A DNA stretch of 64,000 nt from Curvibacter sp. PD_MW3. Its GTDB lineage: Bacteria > Pseudomonadota > Gammaproteobacteria > Burkholderiales > Burkholderiaceae_C. Each line of letters starts with the position of its first letter. The stretch's first letter is position 1. Both the position numbers and the translations under genes were made by a program. The stretch covers positions 186,001 through 250,000 of the forward strand of contig NSIV01000001.1 in the NCBI GenBank assembly GCA_002633085.1, written 5' to 3'. This document shows, piece by piece, positions 45,065 to 53,066 of the stretch. Below the pieces are notes generated by a model. That model had not been told where the DNA came from and ran no database searches. It saw only the letters and a list, made by a program, of their open reading frames with translations.

Positions 45065-47163
45065 GTCTTTCCGCGAGCCTCGCGCGCGGCATAACGCGCC
45101 ATCAAGGCGTTTTGGGCACTGATGGCTGGCCGGCTTCCAGACGGCTGCGCGCGTTCATAGTGACCGTCAGGCTGCAGATCCCAGGCGTCCAGGCTGTCGT
45201 GCAGCCCGGCCACCAGGCATTCATCCACGATACGCTGACGCAGCACCGGATCCAAGACTGGCCAGGCCAGTTCGACCCGACGCAGCATGTTGCGGTTCAT
45301 CCAGTCGGCACTCGACAGGTAAAGTTCCTCGGTCTCTCTCTGCGCAAAGTAGAAGACACGCGCATGCTCCAGGAAACGGCCGATGATCGATCGGACCCGG
45401 ATGTTGTCGGTTTCACCTGGTACTTGCGCTGGCAACATGCACGCCCCACGGACGATGAGGTCAATCTTGACGCCACATTTACCGGCCGCAATCAGGGCGC
45501 GGATCAGTGCCTCGTCAGTCAGTGCATTCATCTTGGCCACAATACGGGCCGGTTGACCGGCTGAGGCCGCAGCCCCCAGGCTCTCGATTTTTTCCAGCAG
45601 CTTGCGATGCAACTGGAGCGGCGCCATCCACAGGCGGTTCATGCGGGGCAGCCGGCTTTGGCCTGCCAGATGGATGAAGACATGCTCAATGTCCGAAGTC
45701 AGCGCGGTATCGGCAGTCAGGTGACTGATATCCGTGTAGAAGCGGGCCGTCACCGGGTTGTAGTTGCCCGTGGACAAATGCGCATAACGCTTGTAGTGTT
45801 TGCCTTCGCGCCGCGTGACCAGCATCATCTTGGCATGGGTCTTGAGCCCCACCACGCCGTAGACAACCTGCACACCGATGGACTCGAGCTTCTCGGCCCA
45901 GTTGATATTGACTTCCTCGTCGAAACGGGCCTTGAGCTCCAGCACGACGGTAACCTCCTTGCCGCGCCGCACCGCCTCACGCAACAACTCCATCAGCTCG
46001 GAACTCGCACCCGTGCGGTAGATGGTCTGCTTGATGGCCATGACCTGCGGGTCATCGACCGCCTCGCGCAGAAAGGCCAGCACGCCCTCGAAGCTCTCGT
46101 ATGGCTGATGAATGAGCACATCACCCCGCTTGAGTTGATCGAAGATCGGCTGATCGCGCCCCAGCTGTTGAGGGTACGACGCCTTGTACGCCGGGAAACG
46201 CAGATGGGGCTCATCGACCAGGTCCACCAACTGGTTCAGACGCACCAGATTGACGGGCCCCTGAACGCGAAAGAGCGCGCCCTCGGGCAAGCCGAACTGC
46301 TTGAGCAGGAAACTGGCCAGATAGTCGGAACAACTGGCAGAGACCTCCAGTCGAACCGCCTGACCGTAATGGCGGTGCTGCAGCCCCTGGCGCAAGGCGG
46401 TACGCAGGTTCTTAACGTCTTCTTCGTCCACGGCCAGATCGGAATGGCGCGTCACACGGAACTGGGAAAACTGACTGACTTCCCGCCCCGGGAACAACTC
46501 GGCCAGATGCGCGCGGATCACACTGGACAGCGAAATGAACAGCGTGCGCTTGCCACACAACTTGTCCGGCAGGCGGATGACGCGTGGCAGCACGCGAGGC
46601 ACCTTGACGATGGCCACATCGTTCTCGCGCCCGAAAGCGTCATGCCCGACCAGTCGGACAATGAAATTGAGCGACTTGTTCGCCACTTGCGGAAACGGGT
46701 GCGAGGGGTCGAGCCCGATCGGGATCAACAACGGCCGGACATCGCTCTCGAAATACTGTTTGACCCAGCGCCGCTGGGCCACATTGCGTTCACCATGCGA
46801 GAGGATCCGGATGCCCTGCTTTTCAAACGCCGGGATGAGTTCATCGTTGTACAACGCGTACTGACGGTCAACCAGTTCATGGATGGCGGCCGAAAGCCGG
46901 TCGAAAGACTCTTCCGTGTAGGGGCCTTGCTGGTCATGCCCCTGCTTGGCACTCAGGTGGGGTTCAGCACGCACCTCGAAGAATTCATCCAGGTTGGACG
47001 AGACGATGCACAGATAGCGCAAGCGCTCCAGCAAGGGCACATCGCTGCGGCAAGCCCAGTCGAAGACGCGCCGGTTGAAATCCAGAATGCTATGGTCCCT
47101 GTCCAGCAGGGTAAGCGGTTTCGACACAGCACTCGACTTGGGTTCACTGACGGGAGACAACAT
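45061..47163 (-). CDS. ppk1: polyphosphate kinase 1
   Basis: Makes polyphosphate from ATP at the inner membrane, 700 aa. The N-terminal block is LLDRDHSILDFNRRVFDWA; PLLERLRYLCIVSSNLDEFFEVR follows. The catalytic core has VGLKTHAKMMLVTRREG (autophosphorylated His) and HLSTGNYNPVTARFYTDISHLT, plus the second active-site His in FLEHARVFYF. Length and motifs are typical of Ppk1. A Pho box lies 52 bp upstream, inside the 3' end of the preceding glycosyltransferase gene, so it can be transcribed alone or with the lipid operon. Confidence 0.97.
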   Translation of the reverse strand: MLSPVSEPKSSAVSKPLTLLDRDHSILDFNRRVFDWACRSDVPLLERLRYLCIVSSNLDEFFEVRAEPHLSAKQGHDQQGPYTEESFDRLSAAIHELVDRQYALYNDELIPAFEKQGIRILSHGERNVAQRRWVKQYFESDVRPLLIPIGLDPSHPFPQVANKSLNFIVRLVGHDAFGRENDVAIVKVPRVLPRVIRLPDKLCGKRTLFISLSSVIRAHLAELFPGREVSQFSQFRVTRHSDLAVDEEDVKNLRTALRQGLQHRHYGQAVRLEVSASCSDYLASFLLKQFGLPEGALFRVQGPVNLVRLNQLVDLVDEPHLRFPAYKASYPQQLGRDQPIFDQLKRGDVLIHQPYESFEGVLAFLREAVDDPQVMAIKQTIYRTGASSELMELLREAVRRGKEVTVVLELKARFDEEVNINWAEKLESIGVQVVYGVVGLKTHAKMMLVTRREGKHYKRYAHLSTGNYNPVTARFYTDISHLTADTALTSDIEHVFIHLAGQSRLPRMNRLWMAPLQLHRKLLEKIESLGAAASAGQPARIVAKMNALTDEALIRALIAAGKCGVKIDLIVRGACMLPAQVPGETDNIRVRSIIGRFLEHARVFYFAQRETEELYLSSADWMNRNMLRRVELAWPVLDPVLRQRIVDECLVAGLHDSLDAWDLQPDGHYERAQPSGSRPAISAQNALMARYAAREARGKT

Positions 47164-47203
47164 CGGATCCTGACGGTTTTATTACGTTTCAGTGGCGGAT
47201 TCT

Positions 47204-48295
47204 TTACACATTTGATGACAAAGATGTGACATCTTCACGCGCCAGCCTGAAACCCGCCCTGGATTCATCTTGACTGACTGGGACCAGATGGTCAAGAAAC
47301 ATGCGGCTGGACTGCTCCCAGCTGAATTCCAGTGCCCGCGCCCGCGCCTCATGGCGCGGCACGGCCAGTGCCCGGTACCAAGCGCTTTTCAGGTCTGCAT
47401 CCAGAATGCCGCCGGTCACTTTGCCTTCGCTGTGGCCCAGCACCTCCAGCGGGCCATCCACCGGGTAGGCCGCCACTGGCGTGCCGCTGGCCATGGCCTC
47501 CAGCATCACCAGCCCAAAGGTTTCCGATTTGCTGGGCATGACAAACAGGTCGGCTGCGGCATAAACACGCGCCAGCTCGTCACGCGGCAAGATGCCAAGC
47601 CAGCGGACATGGGGATAGCGCGCCTTCAGCGAGGCTTCCAGCGGGCCGACACCGCAAACGATCTTGGTCCCTGGTACATCGAGCTGCAAGAAGGCCTCAA
47701 TGTTCTTTTCGTAAGACACACGGCCGACAAACAGCGATATCGGTCGGGCCAGCAGGCCGAGTGCCGGGTGCAGCTGCACTTCTTCATGAAACGGGAACAA
47801 GCCCATGTCCACACCATGGGTCCAGCCGCGCAGATTGCGAAAGCCGCGCTGGCCCAGCATGCGCAACACACCCTGGGTCGGCACCATCACGCCTGACGAT
47901 GGCTTGTGGAAATGGCGAAACAGAGCGTATCCCCAGGCATGCGGCACCTTGAGTGCGGCGTTCAGAATCTCCGGGAACTTGGTATGAAACGCCGTGGTGA
48001 ACGCCAGGCCTCGCTTGAGGCAATAGGCGCGTGCCGCCCAGCCCAGCGGCCCTTCGGTGGCGATGTGGATGGCATGCGGCGCCAGCGCATCGAGTTGCTC
48101 GCGCAGGCTTTTGGCCGGACGCACCACCAGATCGATGCCGGGATAACCAGGACAGGGACGCGTGCGGAACTGCCCCGGGTGCACCACGCTGATGTCGTGC
48201 CCGGCACGCTCGACCTCCCTGACCAGCTCCACCAGCGTGGTCACGACGCCATTGACCTGGGGTTCCCAGGCATCCGTGATCAGTGCAATTTTCAT
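47204..48295 (-). CDS. GT4-family glycosyltransferase, Agt-like (diacylglycerol glycosyltransferase)
   Basis: Retaining glycosyltransferase of 363 aa. The N-terminus has MKIALITDAWEPQVNGVVTTL and AIHIATEGPLGWAARAYCLKRG; the donor-binding half has FVGRVSYEKNIEAFL, MPSKSETFGLVMLEAMASGTPVAAYPVDGP, the E-x7-E motif of GT4 enzymes. Overlap (ATGA) with a PlcP-like phosphoesterase gene and co-occurrence with olsB match the plcP-agt arrangement used for phosphorus-free glycolipid synthesis in alphaproteobacteria. Sugar specificity (glucose, glucuronate or mannose) cannot be told. The ATG at 48295 is canonical; the longer frame is a shadow of the upstream gene. Confidence 0.82.
   Translation of the reverse strand: MKIALITDAWEPQVNGVVTTLVELVREVERAGHDISVVHPGQFRTRPCPGYPGIDLVVRPAKSLREQLDALAPHAIHIATEGPLGWAARAYCLKRGLAFTTAFHTKFPEILNAALKVPHAWGYALFRHFHKPSSGVMVPTQGVLRMLGQRGFRNLRGWTHGVDMGLFPFHEEVQLHPALGLLARPISLFVGRVSYEKNIEAFLQLDVPGTKIVCGVGPLEASLKARYPHVRWLGILPRDELARVYAAADLFVMPSKSETFGLVMLEAMASGTPVAAYPVDGPLEVLGHSEGKVTGGILDADLKSAWYRALAVPRHEARARALEFSWEQSSRMFLDHLVPVSQDESRAGFRLAREDVTSLSSNV
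47215..47232 (-). promoter_or_regulatory. Pho box upstream of ppk1, inside the 3' end of the Agt-like gene
   Basis: Minus strand ATGTCACATCTTTGTCAT: units ATGTCAC and TTGTCAT at 11-bp period, a good match to the PhoB consensus. It ends 51 bp before the ppk1 start. It lies within the last 30 bases of the glycosyltransferase coding region. Confidence 0.65.
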
Positions 48296-49155
48296 GCGGA
48301 GACCGTCCTTGTTGCGTGTGGTTGAACCGGTACGGCGTGGGTCGCGCCCCAGTGCAACAATTCCAGCCGGCCGTCCTGGTGTTCGACCAGGGCAGTGCGA
48401 CTTTCGACCCAGTCGCCGTCGTTGCAGTAGAGGATGCCGTCGATATCGCGCATCTCGGCGCGGTGGATATGGCCGCACACCACGCCCTGGTGGCCCAGGC
48501 GCCGCGCCTCGTTGGCCACCGCCACCTCAAAATCGGTGACGTAGTTCAAGGCTTTCTTGACTTTGTGCTTGAGGTAGGCCGACAGTGACCAGTACGGCAA
48601 ACCAAACTTGGCGCGCAAGTGGTTCAGGTAACGGTTGAGCTTGAGCGTGAACTCGTACAGGTTGTCACCCACGTAAGCCAGCCACTTGGCGCACTGGATC
48701 ACGCCATCAAAGTAGTCACCGTGCATCACCCAGAGCTGACGCCCGTCGGCGGTCACGTGCACGGCATCTTCCACCACCTCGATGCCGCCAAACTGGTGTC
48801 CGATGAAGCCGCGTGCAAATTCGTCGTGGTTGCCTGGCACATAGATGATGCGGCAGCCTTTGCGCCCGCGGCGCAACAGCTTTTGCACCACGTCGTTGTG
48901 GGCTTGCGGCCAGTACCAGCGCCGGCGCAGTTGCCAGCCGTCAACGATGTCGCCCACCAGGTAAAGGTAGTCGCTCGGATGGGCTTTCAGGAAAGCCAGC
49001 AGCTCGTTCGCCTGACACCCTGGCGTGCCCAGGTGCAGGTCGGAGATGAAAATGGCACGCAGACGCCCATGACGCGGGTGTTCTTCTTCGTCGCCATCGT
49101 CCTGCCCGGCCATGCCGGCCAGCCACGGGTTCATCGGATCGAAGGTCTTCTTCAT
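48292..49155 (-). CDS. metallophosphoesterase, PlcP-like phospholipase C (LpxH-related)
   Basis: Calcineurin-like phosphoesterase of 287 aa. Metal-binding motifs are FISDLHLGTPGC, LVGDIVDGW, VPGNHDEF, MHGDYFD and CGHIHRAE. These resemble UDP-2,3-diacylglucosamine hydrolase (LpxH), and automated tools often use that name. However, the GTPGCQANELL and GWQLRRRWYWPQAHNDVVQKLLR segments and the neighbours (olsB, GT4, Pho island) fit PlcP, which cleaves phospholipid head groups to give diacylglycerol during phosphate starvation. It shares one base with the olsB stop and overlaps the glycosyltransferase start. Confidence 0.78.
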   Translation of the reverse strand: MKKTFDPMNPWLAGMAGQDDGDEEEHPRHGRLRAIFISDLHLGTPGCQANELLAFLKAHPSDYLYLVGDIVDGWQLRRRWYWPQAHNDVVQKLLRRGRKGCRIIYVPGNHDEFARGFIGHQFGGIEVVEDAVHVTADGRQLWVMHGDYFDGVIQCAKWLAYVGDNLYEFTLKLNRYLNHLRAKFGLPYWSLSAYLKHKVKKALNYVTDFEVAVANEARRLGHQGVVCGHIHRAEMRDIDGILYCNDGDWVESRTALVEHQDGRLELLHWGATHAVPVQPHATRTVSA

Positions 49156-50006
49156 CAGGCGCCGAGGAAGTGCTTGCGATAGCGTGCCGGCAGGTCTTGC
49201 AGCCGCATCAGCATGGGCAAGTCGGCGCTGTTGAAGTCCGGGTCCCAGGCCGGCGCCCCCAGCACCTTGGTGCCCAGACGCAGATAGCCCTTGATCAGGG
49301 CCGGCGGTTCGACCTGCAGATCGCCATTGAGCTCCTCCACCGGCAGCGGCAGGCGCGGCCGCACGTGGTATTCGATCGACGCCAAATGCGTCTCCTTGAG
49401 CTGCTTCCAGATGCTGGCCGCCACATCGCCGCTGAGCACGCCGTTGTGCAGCATCGGAATGCTGGCGCAGCCGATCATGGTGTCAAGCTGGTTGCGCACC
49501 ATGAACTCGCCCAGTGCGCCCCAGAGTGCCATGATCACGCCGCCGTGACGGTGCTCAGGGTGCACGCAGCTGCGGCCCAGCTCGACCATACGGTCGCGCA
49601 GCATGCGCAGGCGCGTCAGGTCGAACTCCAGATCGCTGTAGGTACTGCCGACACGCTTGGCTTGGGCCGGTGTCAGCACGCGGTAGGTGCCGATAACTTC
49701 GCGTGTGGCCTGGTCACGCACCAGCAGGTGCTCGCAATAGTCGTCGAACAGGTCGATGTCATGACCTGGCACGTCGCTATTGAGTCGTGCGCCCATCTCG
49801 CCGGCAAAGATCTGGTACCTCAATCGCTGTGCGGCTCGGACGTCGTCCTGGTGTTTGGCCCACGCCACTTCAATGCCGCCACGCCCAGCAGGCGCGACTG
49901 GCTGGCTATCAGAGCCAAGGGTTTGCTGATCAGGTCGGTGAAGTGACCCCCTGGGCATGACGGCGGGCGACAGCGGGAAAGTCGGGTTAGGAAGTTCTTT
50001 CATCAT
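49155..50006 (-). CDS. olsB: ornithine-lipid N-acyltransferase (OlsB-like GNAT)
   Basis: Predicted acyl-ACP-dependent N-acyltransferase that makes lyso-ornithine lipid, 283 aa. The block VAWAKHQDDVRAAQRLRYQIFAGEMGARL is the conserved OlsB/hemolysin-like start; LRDRMVELGRSCVHPEHRHGGVIMALWGALGEFMVRNQLDTMIGCASIPM and YLRLGTKVLGAPAWDPDFNSADLPMLMRL are hallmarks. OlsA, the second acyltransferase, is not in the window. First gene of the olsB-plcP-agt operon. AAGGAG sits just before the ATG; no Pho box lies between it and the phoX terminator, so it may be read from the phoX promoter. Confidence 0.87.
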   Translation of the reverse strand: MMKELPNPTFPLSPAVMPRGSLHRPDQQTLGSDSQPVAPAGRGGIEVAWAKHQDDVRAAQRLRYQIFAGEMGARLNSDVPGHDIDLFDDYCEHLLVRDQATREVIGTYRVLTPAQAKRVGSTYSDLEFDLTRLRMLRDRMVELGRSCVHPEHRHGGVIMALWGALGEFMVRNQLDTMIGCASIPMLHNGVLSGDVAASIWKQLKETHLASIEYHVRPRLPLPVEELNGDLQVEPPALIKGYLRLGTKVLGAPAWDPDFNSADLPMLMRLQDLPARYRKHFLGA

Positions 50007-50035
50007 GTACTCCTTGCTTCATGGTTATCTGGTTA

Positions 50036-50067
50036 AAAAAAAGGCCCCGGAGGAAACGGGGCCAGTA
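50036..50067 (-). terminator. intrinsic terminator between phoX and olsB
   Basis: On the minus strand GGCCCCG, a 7-base loop and CGGGGCC are followed by eight T residues (the A run at 50034-50041). It lies directly after the phoX stop. Read-through would be the only evident way for the phoX Pho box to drive olsB. Confidence 0.85.
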
Positions 50068-50071
50068 AGTA

Positions 50072-51988
50072 CTAGGTGCCGACGATGCCGCCATCCTTGC
50101 GGCGGATAACGACGGTTGCCGAGCGCGGCCGGCCGCCTGCCGGTCCGTCCGGCCAGTTGCTGACAGCCTGCGGTTTGCTCGGGTCGCTTCGCTCACTGGC
50201 GGTCTCGCCGGGGTGCTGCACGTTGACGAACATGAAACGGCGATCCGGTGTGAAGGCAATGCCGGTAATCTCGCAACCGGCCGGCCCCGTCAGGAAACGC
50301 TTGGTCTCGCCGCTGGCCGGGTCGGCACACAGCATCATGTTGTTGCCGATGGATTTGTAGGCGCCCTTGTTCATGACCGACGTGGAAATGTCGGTCTGAA
50401 TCCAGAGCAGGCCGCTGTCGTCAAAAGCCAGGCCATCCGGGCTGCCGTACATATCGCCCTGGATGTTGCCGCGGTGCTCCGGTTTCTCGGCGTTCGGGTC
50501 GCCCGCCAGGGCAAAGTGCATCCAGCGGAATTCGGTGGCTGCCGCATCACCGCTGCCGCCACTGCCTTCGCGCCAACGGATGATGTGGCCCATGATGTTG
50601 TCGGGCCGCGGGTTGGCGGCATCGACCTCACGACCGGGCTGGCCGCGCTGGTTGTTGTTGGTCAGCGTGACGAACACCTCGCCCGTCTGCGGGTGCACGG
50701 CAATCCACTCGGGGCGGTCCATCTTGGTCGCGCCCACAACGTCGGCAGCTTGGCGCGTCTTGATCAAGACCTCGCCCTGGTCGGCAAAACCCTGCGCTGC
50801 CGTCAGGCCGTTCTCCCCATGGACCAGGGGAATCCAGCGCCCATACCCACGGGCATCGAAACGCGCCACATACAGCGTGCCGTGATCGAGCAGATCCTTG
50901 TTGGCGGCATAGCCACCGGGGCGCACCTTGTCGCGCGAGACGAATTTGTAGACATACTCGAAGCGCTCGTCGTCACCCATGTAGACCACGGCATGGCCAT
51001 CCTTCGTCAAGGTGGTGGTGGCGCCCTCATGCTTGATGCGCCCCAGCGCTGTGCGCTTGATGGGGGTCTGCGTCGGGTCCATCGGATCGATCTCCACCAC
51101 CCAGCCGAAGCGGTGCGGTTCGTTGGGGTGCTTGGCCGCGTCGAAGCGCTCATCGAATTCATGCCAGCGGTAGCCCCAGCCCTTGTGGCGCAGGCCGTAG
51201 CGCTGCTCGTCGGCGTTGGGCTTCTCCTGCGACGAGAAGTAGCCGTTCCAGTTCTCCTCGCAGGTCAGGTAGGTACCCCAGGGTGTGCGGCCGGCGGCAC
51301 AGTTGTTGAGTGTGCCCAGCACGCGGGTGCCAGCGGGGTCAGCCGCCGTCTTGAGCAGCGCATGACCACGTGCCGGGCCGCTGACGGCCATCGGCGTGTT
51401 GCCGGTGATGCGTCGCGCATAACGCGAGCCCGGCATGACACGCCATTGGCCCTGGCGCTCGACGATCTCGATCACGCTAACACCGTGAGCGGCTTGCGAC
51501 TTGCGCACCTTGTCGGCAGACCAGTTCTGCATGCCGTCCGCATGCAGCAGCCCATCGTCGGTGTACTCATGGTTGATGGCCAGCAGGCCGTGGCGCGGGT
51601 TGCCGTCAATCGGGAAGAAAGCCATGCCGTCGTGGTGCATACCGGCCTGCAGGCTCTGCTCTTCCCAGCTGTTGGAGCCATCGGTCTTGAATGCGGGCGA
51701 ACCGGCCTTCATGCCCACGGCATCACCCCAGCGGTACAGCACCTGCGCCTCGTACTCGGTCGGCACCTTCAGCGAGTCCCCGGCCGACACCGGCACCCCG
51801 GTGAAGCCCAGGGGCTTGCCGCGCGAGACGGTGGCGCCCAGTGCGTGGGAGCCCACCAGCATGGCCACGGCCGCTGCCGTGCACTTGAACACCTCTCGCC
51901 GCGCAACGTCCACCCCACCAATGTGCACATTGGCGCTGTTGTTGACGCCTTCGACAGCATCGTAATTCCGACCAAACCCTTGACCCAT
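50072..51988 (-). CDS. phoX: alkaline phosphatase PhoX
   Basis: Tat-exported calcium-dependent phosphomonoesterase of 638 aa. The signal contains the twin-arginine VARREVFKCTAAAVAML. Family blocks include FPIDGNPRHGLLAINHEYTDDGLLH, LNNCAAGRTPWGTYLTCEENWNGYF, HGWVVEIDP-type FGWVVEIDPMDP, and the C-terminal FTPDRRFMFVNVQHPGE. The ATG at 51988 (MGQGFGRNYD) was chosen because AGGAGA lies 6 bases upstream and because a longer start at 52048 would run into the Pho-box array. PhoX releases phosphate from organic esters in the periplasm. Confidence 0.93.
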   Translation of the reverse strand: MGQGFGRNYDAVEGVNNSANVHIGGVDVARREVFKCTAAAVAMLVGSHALGATVSRGKPLGFTGVPVSAGDSLKVPTEYEAQVLYRWGDAVGMKAGSPAFKTDGSNSWEEQSLQAGMHHDGMAFFPIDGNPRHGLLAINHEYTDDGLLHADGMQNWSADKVRKSQAAHGVSVIEIVERQGQWRVMPGSRYARRITGNTPMAVSGPARGHALLKTAADPAGTRVLGTLNNCAAGRTPWGTYLTCEENWNGYFSSQEKPNADEQRYGLRHKGWGYRWHEFDERFDAAKHPNEPHRFGWVVEIDPMDPTQTPIKRTALGRIKHEGATTTLTKDGHAVVYMGDDERFEYVYKFVSRDKVRPGGYAANKDLLDHGTLYVARFDARGYGRWIPLVHGENGLTAAQGFADQGEVLIKTRQAADVVGATKMDRPEWIAVHPQTGEVFVTLTNNNQRGQPGREVDAANPRPDNIMGHIIRWREGSGGSGDAAATEFRWMHFALAGDPNAEKPEHRGNIQGDMYGSPDGLAFDDSGLLWIQTDISTSVMNKGAYKSIGNNMMLCADPASGETKRFLTGPAGCEITGIAFTPDRRFMFVNVQHPGETASERSDPSKPQAVSNWPDGPAGGRPRSATVVIRRKDGGIVGT

Positions 51989-52034
51989 GTTCTTCTCCTG
52001 CGTGATTCGCAATGACGTCAGTGTGGAATTCCCC

Positions 52035-52074
52035 TGTGACGTCTTCATGGCAGAAAAATGTCAGAAACATGACA
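52035..52074 (-). promoter_or_regulatory. four-unit Pho-box array upstream of phoX
   Basis: Minus-strand units ATGTCAT (52074-52068), CTGACAT (52063-52057), CTGCCAT (52052-52046) and ACGTCAC (52041-52035), each exactly 11 bp apart. The 3' unit ends 46 bp before the phoX ATG. This is the most regular Pho array in the window and is back-to-back with the arsR promoter. Confidence 0.8.
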
Positions 52075-52097
52075 TGCGCCATGACGCTTGAGCTGGC

Positions 52098-52132
52098 TTG
52101 CATCGTTTCAACATTTCAACTATCATTGAAAT
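52098..52132 (+). promoter_or_regulatory. arsR promoter and operator
   Basis: TTGCAT (52098-52103), 17 bp, then TATCAT (52121-52126) make a good sigma-70 promoter. An inverted repeat ATTTCAA (52113-52119)/TTGAAAT (52126-52132) covers the -10, as expected for ArsR repression. The start site predicted 7 bp after the -10 falls on the A of the arsR ATG at 52133. Confidence 0.7.
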
Positions 52133-52486
52133 ATGAAAACCATCGCCATGCAGGAATCCGACGCCATCAAGTCACTGGCCGCCTTGGCCCAGGCGCAACG
52201 CCTGCGTGCCTTTCGCGCGCTGGTGGGTGCCGGTCTGGAGGGGCAAACGCCCGGCGCACTGGCTGAAACGCTTGGTGTGAGCCCGAGCGCCCTGTCCTTC
52301 CATCTCAAGGAGTTGGCCAACGCGGGCCTGGTCAGCAGCGAGCCCAACGGCCGCTACTTGGTCTACCGCGCCAACTTCGGGCAGATGGATGCCCTGCTGG
52401 GTTACCTCACCGAACACTGCTGCCAAGGTGCCGCGTGCGAGGTGAGCCCCAAACGCAAGAAAAAAACCGTCTGCGCCGCCTGCTGA
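52133..52486 (+). CDS. arsR: arsenic-responsive repressor ArsR
   Basis: Small winged-helix repressor of 117 aa. The DNA-binding helix is GALAETLGVSPSALSFHLKELANAGLV and the wing is SSEPNGRYLVYRA. Arsenite is probably sensed by the C-terminal Cys cluster EHCCQGAAC (C96, C97, C102), the spacing known from Acidithiobacillus ferrooxidans-type ArsR and not the helix-3 site of E. coli. A last CAAC pair ends the protein. The promoter predicts a start at or next to this ATG, so the mRNA may be leaderless; the alternative ATG at 52148 has no clear ribosome site. Confidence 0.93.
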   Translation: MKTIAMQESDAIKSLAALAQAQRLRAFRALVGAGLEGQTPGALAETLGVSPSALSFHLKELANAGLVSSEPNGRYLVYRANFGQMDALLGYLTEHCCQGAACEVSPKRKKKTVCAAC

Positions 52487-52518
52487 TTTCACCCTTACCC
52501 ATTTTCCAAGGAGCCACC

Positions 52519-53037
52519 ATGAAACGCTTTCACGTCCATGTCCACGTCGACAACCTGCAGCAGAACATCGCCTTCTACTCCGCCATGTTCAACCAGGCCC
52601 CGGCCCGTACCGAAGACGACTACGCCAAGTGGATGCTGCAGGACCCGCCGGTGAACTTCGCCATCTCCACCCGCGGCGACAAGCCGGGCCTCGATCACCT
52701 GGGCATCCAGGTGGAATCGAGCGAAGAACTGAACGCACTCAAGGCCCAGGCCGCCCAGGCCGACATGGCCCTGCTCGACGAAGGTGAGACCACCTGCTGC
52801 TACGCACGCAGCGACAAGTACTGGGTGACCGACCCGCAAGGCATTGCCTGGGAACAGTTCCATACCTTGGACAACATCCCAGTCTTCAGCCAAAAAAGTT
52901 CTGAGCCAAATCAGGTCCAAGCCACCGCCTGCTGTGCGCCCAAAGCTCCTAAAACTGTAGCAATTGACAAGGCCAGCAGCGGTTGCTGCGCACCAACCGC
53001 CGGCCAGGTGGCCAACGGCGCCAAGGCCTGCTGCTGA
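52519..53037 (+). CDS. arsI: ArsI/CadI-family VOC protein (putative C-As lyase)
   Basis: Vicinal-oxygen-chelate dioxygenase-type protein of 172 aa. It begins MKRFHVHVHVDNLQQNIAFYSAMF with the first metal His, and has LDHLGIQVES and GETTCCYARSDKYWVTDPQG, whose vicinal Cys pair binds trivalent organoarsenicals in ArsI. Such enzymes cleave the carbon-arsenic bond of methylarsonite; some family members are cadmium-linked. The C-terminal tail of about 50 residues has three further CC pairs, longer and more Cys-rich than usual, and contains one copy of the 17-bp repeat. AAGGAG precedes the ATG. Confidence 0.85.
   Translation: MKRFHVHVHVDNLQQNIAFYSAMFNQAPARTEDDYAKWMLQDPPVNFAISTRGDKPGLDHLGIQVESSEELNALKAQAAQADMALLDEGETTCCYARSDKYWVTDPQGIAWEQFHTLDNIPVFSQKSSEPNQVQATACCAPKAPKTVAIDKASSGCCAPTAGQVANGAKACC
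52945..52961. repeat. 17-bp repeat, copy 5 (in the arsI tail)
   Basis: GCTCCTAAAACTGTAGC, read as APKTVA within the flexible Cys-rich tail of ArsI. It matches copy 2 (dnaX) at 14 of 17 positions and in the same reading frame. Confidence 0.6.
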
Positions 53038-53066
53038 TTATTCTTTTCTGACCGTTCATTTCAGAC

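Noticed and set aside
48292..49155. Naming the metallophosphoesterase lpxH
   Set aside because: Motifs are shared with LpxH, but the operon with olsB and a GT4 gene in a Pho island fits PlcP better; kept as PlcP-like without a symbol.
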